Assembly (NCBI GenBank): GCA_023379355.1
Contig: JAMCUD010000047.1
Span: forward strand, 1-14,249
DNA: 14,249 nucleotides
Direction: 5' to 3'
Source of the DNA: Thermoplasmatota archaeon
GTDB lineage: Archaea; Thermoplasmatota; Thermoplasmata; Thermoplasmatales; Thermoplasmataceae
Position 1 is the stretch's first letter; each line of letters begins with the position of its first letter. The notes under the pieces are model-generated. The model worked only from the letters and a program-made list of their open reading frames with translations, was not told the origin of the DNA and ran no database searches. This document shows, piece after piece, positions 10,521-14,249 of the stretch. The position numbers and the translations under genes are program-made.

Positions 10521-10556
10521 ATCATATTCTAATAGTATTCAATTATGTACGAGCGG

Positions 10557-10566
10557 AAAATAAAAA
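10557..10566 (+). promoter_or_regulatory. TATA-like box of the taw2-like gene
   Basis: AAAATAAAAA lies about 25 bp before the GTG at 10590 and about 40 bp before the ATG at 10602. A start near 10587 would leave either no leader (GTG) or about 15 nt (ATG). It is AT-rich rather than a strong consensus. Confidence 0.4.
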
Positions 10567-10601
10567 GTGAATAGCAACATCCACATGCAGTGGCACAGGT
10601 T

Positions 10602-11642
10602 ATGGCCAGATTGCCCTCTGTAATCATCGAGAGATCAAAAGCTGAGAGAACCATAAGGCTTCTTCTTAAAGCGAATGCTGTGAACAAGGGATTCCATATC
10701 AGGGTGAGCGGTGAGAATGTACTGGTTCCCGTTATAACCGAAAATTTACCAGCAGAATACAGGGTTACATTGAATGAGTTTTCGGAAAGGGCAAATATTG
10801 CTCCACTGATGGTAAAGGTAAAGAGAAGATTACTTGAAAGTGGTATTCACAACGCTAAAACACCGGAAAAGTGGATTCTCCTCGGTGACTCAATTATCAT
10901 AAAGAAATCAAATTCATGGGAGATTGACAGAATGGTTGCTCAGATAATTATGGAACTGTCAGGTTCAAAGGCAGTATATCTCGACATGTCACAGATAAAC
11001 GGGGAACTTAGAATACCCCATATGAAGCTCATTGCCGGTGTTGATCATGACGTCATCCACTCAGAGAACAGGGTAAAGTACTTGTTCAACCCTTCTAAGG
11101 TGATGTTCTCTCCAGGAAACGTAAATGTAAGAGGTATACTTGGAAAAATGAATCTAAAGGGCAAAATCATACTTGACATGTTTGCCGGAATAGGATATTT
11201 TGCAATTCCGGCAGCGAAATATTCTTGTTGCTCAATGGTTTACTGCAGTGAACTGAATCCAGATTCATTCAGGTATCTTGAGAGGAACGTTTCTCTTAAC
11301 TCGATTGAGGACAAAATAAGGATCCGAAATGCGGATTGCAGGGAAGCCTGGAGTGATGTGAAGGCAGATATCATAATCATGGGACATTTTGACTCCGTTT
11401 CATATCTGGATTCCGCACTTGAAAGGGCTAAGCCAGGTACTACAATAATAATGCATGTGATTTGCAGAACTGGCAGGAGCAGGGAAAAAATAGACGAGAT
11501 AATCAGCAGAGCTGCAGAACTTGGCAGTACCCTTTCATTCGAAAGCCAGAGCACAGTCAAATCATATTCTCCCCATAACTGGCATCTGCAGCTTAGCTTT
11601 TCAGTTTCTGACGCGAACACTGGGAAAAGCATAAAGAACTAA
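10602..11642 (+). CDS. taw2: Taw2/Trm5-family tRNA-modifying enzyme, probably Taw2
   Basis: This is an S-adenosylmethionine-binding protein of 346 residues from the Trm5/TYW2 group. The motif VMFSPGN and the SAM loop ILDMFAGIGYFAIPAAKY (about 190-207) are clear, followed by CSELNPDSFRYLERNV. Trm5 methylases carry NPP in motif IV, and here the place reads IIIMGHFDS, like the MGY motif of TYW2/Taw2. The ending VKSYSPHNWH also matches Taw2 (KKYAPxxWH). Taw2 transfers the aminocarboxypropyl group of SAM to the wyosine precursor at G37 of tRNA-Phe. The N-terminal part (1-150) is the usual substrate-binding region. ATG 10602 is taken; a GTG four codons earlier (10590) is also possible. The next gene begins 23 nt downstream. 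Confidence 0.83.
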   Translation: MARLPSVIIERSKAERTIRLLLKANAVNKGFHIRVSGENVLVPVITENLPAEYRVTLNEFSERANIAPLMVKVKRRLLESGIHNAKTPEKWILLGDSIIIKKSNSWEIDRMVAQIIMELSGSKAVYLDMSQINGELRIPHMKLIAGVDHDVIHSENRVKYLFNPSKVMFSPGNVNVRGILGKMNLKGKIILDMFAGIGYFAIPAAKYSCCSMVYCSELNPDSFRYLERNVSLNSIEDKIRIRNADCREAWSDVKADIIIMGHFDSVSYLDSALERAKPGTTIIMHVICRTGRSREKIDEIISRAAELGSTLSFESQSTVKSYSPHNWHLQLSFSVSDANTGKSIKN

Positions 11643-11665
11643 GAACGCATATAAACGCACAAAAG

Positions 11666-11992
11666 ATGGTGAACAAAGCAAACAAATCGAGCAGGTTCAG
11701 CAGGTTTAACAGGGCAACAAGATTCAATCAGCCAGAACCCACAGGCAAGAAAGTAAGGAAGTTGGATATGAGGAAATCAGAGGAATTCAATTTCATGCTC
11801 GGTCGTGCTGTGGAGGATCTGCCTGACAGTGTCAGAGGGGCAGTGATGGGTGGAATATACTCTATAGCCTCAAAAAGAGGAATCAAAGAAGCCAGGGATT
11901 ACATTCTCAAGAAACAGGAAGAAGGGGCAATTGACGAAGAGACGAAGAAGAAACTCCTCGATCTCATCGCAAATTACAGCAGAAACAGATAG
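11666..11992 (+). CDS. Small basic protein of unknown function
   Basis: I do not recognise this protein of 108 residues. Its first 35 residues are basic and likely unfolded, with repeated Arg-Phe units (SRFSRFNRATRFNQ) and a lysine-rich stretch GKKVRKL. The rest, from about residue 36, is predicted to be helical: FNFMLGRAVEDLPDSVRGAV, then YSIASKRGIKEARDYILKK, then EETKKKLLDLIANY. There is no signal peptide or membrane helix. A basic tail before a helical domain suggests nucleic-acid or ribosome binding, but that is inference. It follows the taw2-like gene by 23 nt and is probably on the same transcript. A TATA-like stretch at 11646-11654 is too close to the ATG for a normal leader. Confidence 0.8.
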   Translation: MVNKANKSSRFSRFNRATRFNQPEPTGKKVRKLDMRKSEEFNFMLGRAVEDLPDSVRGAVMGGIYSIASKRGIKEARDYILKKQEEGAIDEETKKKLLDLIANYSRNR

Positions 11993-12081
11993 GGTCTATT
12001 TTATCTGTGACAAGGAAGTCCAGAACTTTGATTATTCTTTAAGGAAAAGTGTGTTATCCTACTTTAAACTGAAATTTGCAT

Positions 12082-12837
12082 TCACTTTTCTCTCCACCTG
12101 GTGAGGTATCTGGCCATTGTGAAGTAGATAACAGTTTCAATTATGAATATGTATATTTCAGTTACGAAGGGAGGGGATAACCCGAAGGCCCATTGTGCTA
12201 GTACGGCTGCAGGCGTTACCGGAGTTGCCGAAAGCAGATAAAGAGCCCACCTGGGTATGTATTCGTAAGGATAGAAAGTAGGAGGAAGTACCGTCATTAT
12301 AACTGACATTATGCCTGCTATTCCCCAGACATTCCTTACATGCTTGATGGAACTTGACACAATAAACGAGATTGAGGAGGTACCCACAACAAGGAAGCAC
12401 ATAATTCCTATGAGAGCAAGGATAGCCGTAAGGGAGAAAATATGAAACAGGGCTCCCAGTATGGAATAAAGAATTATCCCCGGAAGTGAAAATATTACAT
12501 AGCTAAGGGTGAGGCCGATCATGTAATCGGATGGCGATACTCTGCTGGCCACATAAAGATCCTGGAATCTTAGCTGCAATCTCATGAATGCCGCATCTCC
12601 TGAGCTGGAAAGGGCTACCGAGGCTATAAGACCCAGAAAACCTCCCACTAGAGCAAATTTGATTAGAGTTCCGTGGGAAAGAATAGACACTATGAACAGG
12701 AGAGTGAGCGGAGCGCTGAGGGAAGAAATTATGTAGGACGGCCCCCGCAATATGACTCTGAAGCCGTATGACCAGGCTAGACTGGCAATAAATCTAGGAT
12801 TCAAGGGAAGCACCGGTTGAAAGAAATACATCATCAA
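12082..12837 (-). CDS. ABC-2 type transporter permease
   Basis: This membrane protein of 251 residues has about six predicted helices, near residues 34-53, 60-78, 105-128, 134-160, 170-186 and 225-244. The stretch LPPTFYPYEYIPRWALYLLS followed by ATPVTPAA matches the conserved loop of ABC-2 permeases (P-x-YP-x-x-x-IP...NPVTP). It pairs with the ATPase upstream to form an exporter, perhaps for a lipid, drug or peptide; the substrate cannot be told. Its ATG (12837) lies inside the ATPase gene, an overlap of 44 nt in another frame. I see no start codon after the ATPase stop that would keep the first helix, so the overlap appears real. The N-terminus MMMYFF has three possible start codons in a row. 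Confidence 0.87.
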   Translation of the reverse strand: MMMYFFQPVLPLNPRFIASLAWSYGFRVILRGPSYIISSLSAPLTLLFIVSILSHGTLIKFALVGGFLGLIASVALSSSGDAAFMRLQLRFQDLYVASRVSPSDYMIGLTLSYVIFSLPGIILYSILGALFHIFSLTAILALIGIMCFLVVGTSSISFIVSSSIKHVRNVWGIAGIMSVIMTVLPPTFYPYEYIPRWALYLLSATPVTPAAVLAQWAFGLSPPFVTEIYIFIIETVIYFTMARYLTRWREK

Positions 12838-13633
12838 GGCTTATTGGCTTTACAGTGCAGCCTCTGGCTATGCACTCTTCTGCATCCCGTGAATTTGCGT
12901 AGCCTATCCAGAGCAAACCTATGTGGGCAGCTCCCGGTAACTCACTGCGGGATTCAATTCTGACTTTTCCATCAAATTGTTTCAGGAGCTCCCTGACTGT
13001 TCCTGTTAACTTTATATTGCCGTGATCTATGAGATATACGTTCTCAGAAAGGTCTTCTGCCTCCTCCATGTAATGGGTGGTGAGAAATATTTCGGATTCT
13101 ATCTCCCTGATAGCTGACCATACTTCAATTCTGGACACAGGGTCCAGCCCGGTGGTGGGCTCGTCAAGGAAAACTGTATCAGCCCCGGAAGCAATGGCCA
13201 TCGCGACAAAGATCTTTCTCTTCATGCCTCCGGATAACTTATCTGCTGGCTCATTCCTGAACTCATGAAGCCCAAGTTTCTCCAGGGCTATCCTTGCATC
13301 CTCCTTGGCCCCTTTGAAGGTGTTCCCTCGCCCTACAAGAAACATTGAAACCTGTTCCAGAGCCGTGAGTATCCCAAGAGGTGAGGCCTCCTGAGGTATG
13401 CTGACTATGGTTCTTCTTATGGAATTCAGATCCTTATGTATATCCAATCCATTTATTGAAGCGGTGCCGGAGGTCGGAAGAAGCTGCGTGGAAAGTATCC
13501 TTGTCAATGTGGTTTTGCCTGCTCCGTTTCTGCCTATGAGCGTGTTGATTCTTCCGGAGGTAGAGAACGAAACTGAATTCAGTGCTGTAAAACCATCACT
13601 GTAAATCTTAGAAAGGTTATGGCATTCTATCAA
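12794..13633 (-). CDS. ABC transporter ATP-binding protein
   Basis: This ATPase of 279 residues powers the permease encoded next to it. Walker A is GRNGAGKTT (34-42), the Q-loop is Q81, the signature is LSGGM (133-137), Walker B is TVFLDEP (153-159), the D-loop is GLDP (162-165) and the switch histidine is H187 in LTTHYMEEAEDL. All are intact. The C-terminal part (210-279) resembles the short extension of drug- and lipid-export ATPases of the CcmA/NatA type. The start is TTG at 13633: an in-frame stop lies two codons upstream, the N-terminus MIECHNLSKIY fits the family, and a Shine-Dalgarno sequence GGTGAT stands five bases before it. Confidence 0.93.
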   Translation of the reverse strand: MIECHNLSKIYSDGFTALNSVSFSTSGRINTLIGRNGAGKTTLTRILSTQLLPTSGTASINGLDIHKDLNSIRRTIVSIPQEASPLGILTALEQVSMFLVGRGNTFKGAKEDARIALEKLGLHEFRNEPADKLSGGMKRKIFVAMAIASGADTVFLDEPTTGLDPVSRIEVWSAIREIESEIFLTTHYMEEAEDLSENVYLIDHGNIKLTGTVRELLKQFDGKVRIESRSELPGAAHIGLLWIGYANSRDAEECIARGCTVKPISLDDVFLSTGASLES

Positions 13634-13638
13634 TGTTC

Positions 13639-13677
13639 ATCACCATCGGTTCTGGATGAATTTTCTTTTATTTTTTT
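13639..13677 (-). promoter_or_regulatory. Promoter and ribosome-binding site of the ABC operon
   Basis: On the minus strand an A-rich box AAAAAAATAAAAG (13665-13677) would start transcription near 13646. The resulting leader of about 12 nt still includes GGTGAT (13644-13639), five bases before the TTG start codon. This ribosome-binding site is what decides the TTG start. Confidence 0.55.
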
Positions 13678-13700
13678 GGATGCAGTCGACCGAACACACA

Positions 13701-13708
13701 ATAATAAA
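13701..13708 (+). promoter_or_regulatory. TATA-like box of the DUF357 gene
   Basis: ATAATAAA is centred about 25 bp before the ATG at 13729, giving a probable leaderless message. A second AT-rich box ATATTTAAAT (13711-13720) is only about 10-18 bp from the ATG, too close to serve that start. Confidence 0.4.
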
Positions 13709-13728
13709 CCATATTTAAATACCATGAC

Positions 13729-14016
13729 ATGGAAGAACTGCGCGAAAGGGTTCTGCGTTACATCAGCATCGAGGAGGAGGCATTAAGAAAGGTTAAAATA
13801 TCTGCAGGGAAGGACTCATTTCTGCATACATACGCAGAGGATTCTCTCCAGATGGTGAAGAATTACTTTCAGGATGCGAAGTATTTTATGGAACACGGAG
13901 ACTTGCTAAACTCATTTGCAGCCCTGAATTACTCATATGGCTGGCTTGACTCGCTTGTAAGGCTCGGGGTTCTTGATGGAGACGGAGACCATGTCCTTTT
14001 CACAAATTTCAAATGA
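13729..14016 (+). CDS. DUF357 family protein
   Basis: This small helical protein of 95 residues matches the archaeal DUF357 family by its ending, where LNSFAALNYSYGWLDSLVRLGVLDGD corresponds to the family pattern (A-x-x-Y-x-x-GWLD-x-x-x-R-x-G). Residues 1-35 and 40-60 look like amphipathic helices (EELRERVLRYISIEEEALRK; YAEDSLQMVKNYFQDAKYFM). The fold suggests a helical hairpin bundle like TPR-type or HEPN-type small proteins, but no function is known to me. It is read away from the ABC operon and sits 130 nt before the last gene. The start is the ATG at 13729; a nearby ATG at 13724 is out of frame. Confidence 0.85.
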   Translation: MEELRERVLRYISIEEEALRKVKISAGKDSFLHTYAEDSLQMVKNYFQDAKYFMEHGDLLNSFAALNYSYGWLDSLVRLGVLDGDGDHVLFTNFK

Positions 14017-14045
14017 TCTCTAACCGGTTGAGGCTAAAGACGCAA

Positions 14046-14146
14046 TTTATATATCCATAAGAAATACACCAAGACTCTCCAATTGAAGTGCATATCAGGT
14101 GATGTGAGGTTCTGAAATTGGAAAATAACGATTGAAGGATGGTTTA
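14046..14146 (+). promoter_or_regulatory. TATA box and structured leader of the last gene
   Basis: TTTATATA (14046-14053) is a strong TATA box that would start transcription near 14073-14078. The leader of about 70 nt is long for this type of genome. It contains the arms CCAATT (14079-14084) and AATTGG (14116-14121). Between them is the strong ribosome-binding sequence AGGTGAT (14098-14104), directly overlapped by ATG-TGA (14102-14107). A two-codon frame, ATG-GTT-TAA (14139-14147), ends on the first base of the true start codon. Confidence 0.45.
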
Positions 14147-14249
14147 ATGGCTTCAAAACAGGAAAATAAACAGGGCGGAAAGAAGGAACAAAAGAAATCC
14201 GAGGCAAAGGCGACAAAGGAGACAAAGGTGGAAGAGAAGAATGAGAACT
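14147..14249 (+). CDS. Lysine-rich N-terminus of an unidentified protein (partial)
   Basis: Only the first 34 codons are present; the gene runs off the window. The peptide begins MASKQENKQGGKKEQKKSE and continues with alternating lysine and glutamate, low in hydrophobic residues and surely disordered. Such tails occur on archaeal ribosomal proteins and other RNA-binding proteins, so a translation role is possible but unproven. ATG 14147 is preferred, with a weak ribosome-binding site GAAGGATGG just upstream; an in-frame TTG at 14132 is the only earlier choice I see before a stop at 14126. A strong TATA box and a leader with inverted-repeat arms precede it. Confidence 0.65.
   Translation, partial: MASKQENKQGGKKEQKKSEAKATKETKVEEKNEN

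Noticed and set aside
11646..11654. TATA-like CATATAAAC before the small basic protein gene
   Set aside because: It is only about 12-20 bp from the ATG, so transcription would start inside the gene; co-transcription with the taw2-like gene is more likely.
14100..14115. Possible C/D-box small RNA (GTGATGT followed by CTGA)
   Set aside because: The C-box is imperfect, the spacing is too short for a guide, and no second C'/D pair follows.

Overview
This window is a run of archaeal chromosomal housekeeping genes, most probably from a member of the Thermoplasmatales or a close relative. The archaeal identity rests on a split RNA polymerase largest subunit (A'/A''), archaeal NusA, an aIF1A-RIO1-Dim2 group, an initiator tRNA with an A1-U72 pair and no encoded CCA, a DUF357 gene, TATA-box promoters and T-rich ends. 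The Thermoplasmatales placement is inferred from very short or absent leaders, heavy AGG/AGA arginine use, G+C that looks to be in the mid-40s percent by eye, and an RNA polymerase gene group not followed by the usual ribosomal protein genes. Nothing here identifies the genus.

Layout. 1-4266: the RNA polymerase operon, with the tail of rpoB, then rpoA1 and rpoA2, each joined by an ATGA stop-start overlap. RpoA2 carries about 125 extra N-terminal residues. 4319-4747: nusA, with no rpl30e before it and no rps12 after it. 4748-5136: a long noncoding stretch with short repeats, an imperfect inverted repeat and a strong TATA box. 5137-6912: an APC-type amino acid transporter, closed by a very T-rich segment. 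7004-8786: aIF1A, RIO1 kinase and the KH protein Dim2, for translation initiation and small-subunit maturation. 8831-8905: initiator tRNA-Met on the same strand. 8887-10493 (minus): hemC-hemD for tetrapyrrole synthesis; the hemD stop codon lies inside the antisense of the tRNA. 10602-11992 (plus): a Taw2-like wyosine-pathway enzyme and a small unrecognised basic protein. 12082-13633 (minus): an ABC exporter ATPase and permease with a 44-nt gene overlap. 13729-14016: a DUF357 protein. 14147-end: the start of a lysine-rich protein cut by the window edge, behind a structured leader.

How they fit together: most genes serve transcription, ribosome assembly, initiation and tRNA modification. Heme or siroheme synthesis, amino acid uptake and an exporter make up the rest. 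I see no mobile element, CRISPR array, phage gene or defence system. The best leads are small: the RpoA2 extension, the tRNA/hemD antisense overlap, palindromes placed against TATA boxes, the unknown 108-residue protein and the leader of the last gene.
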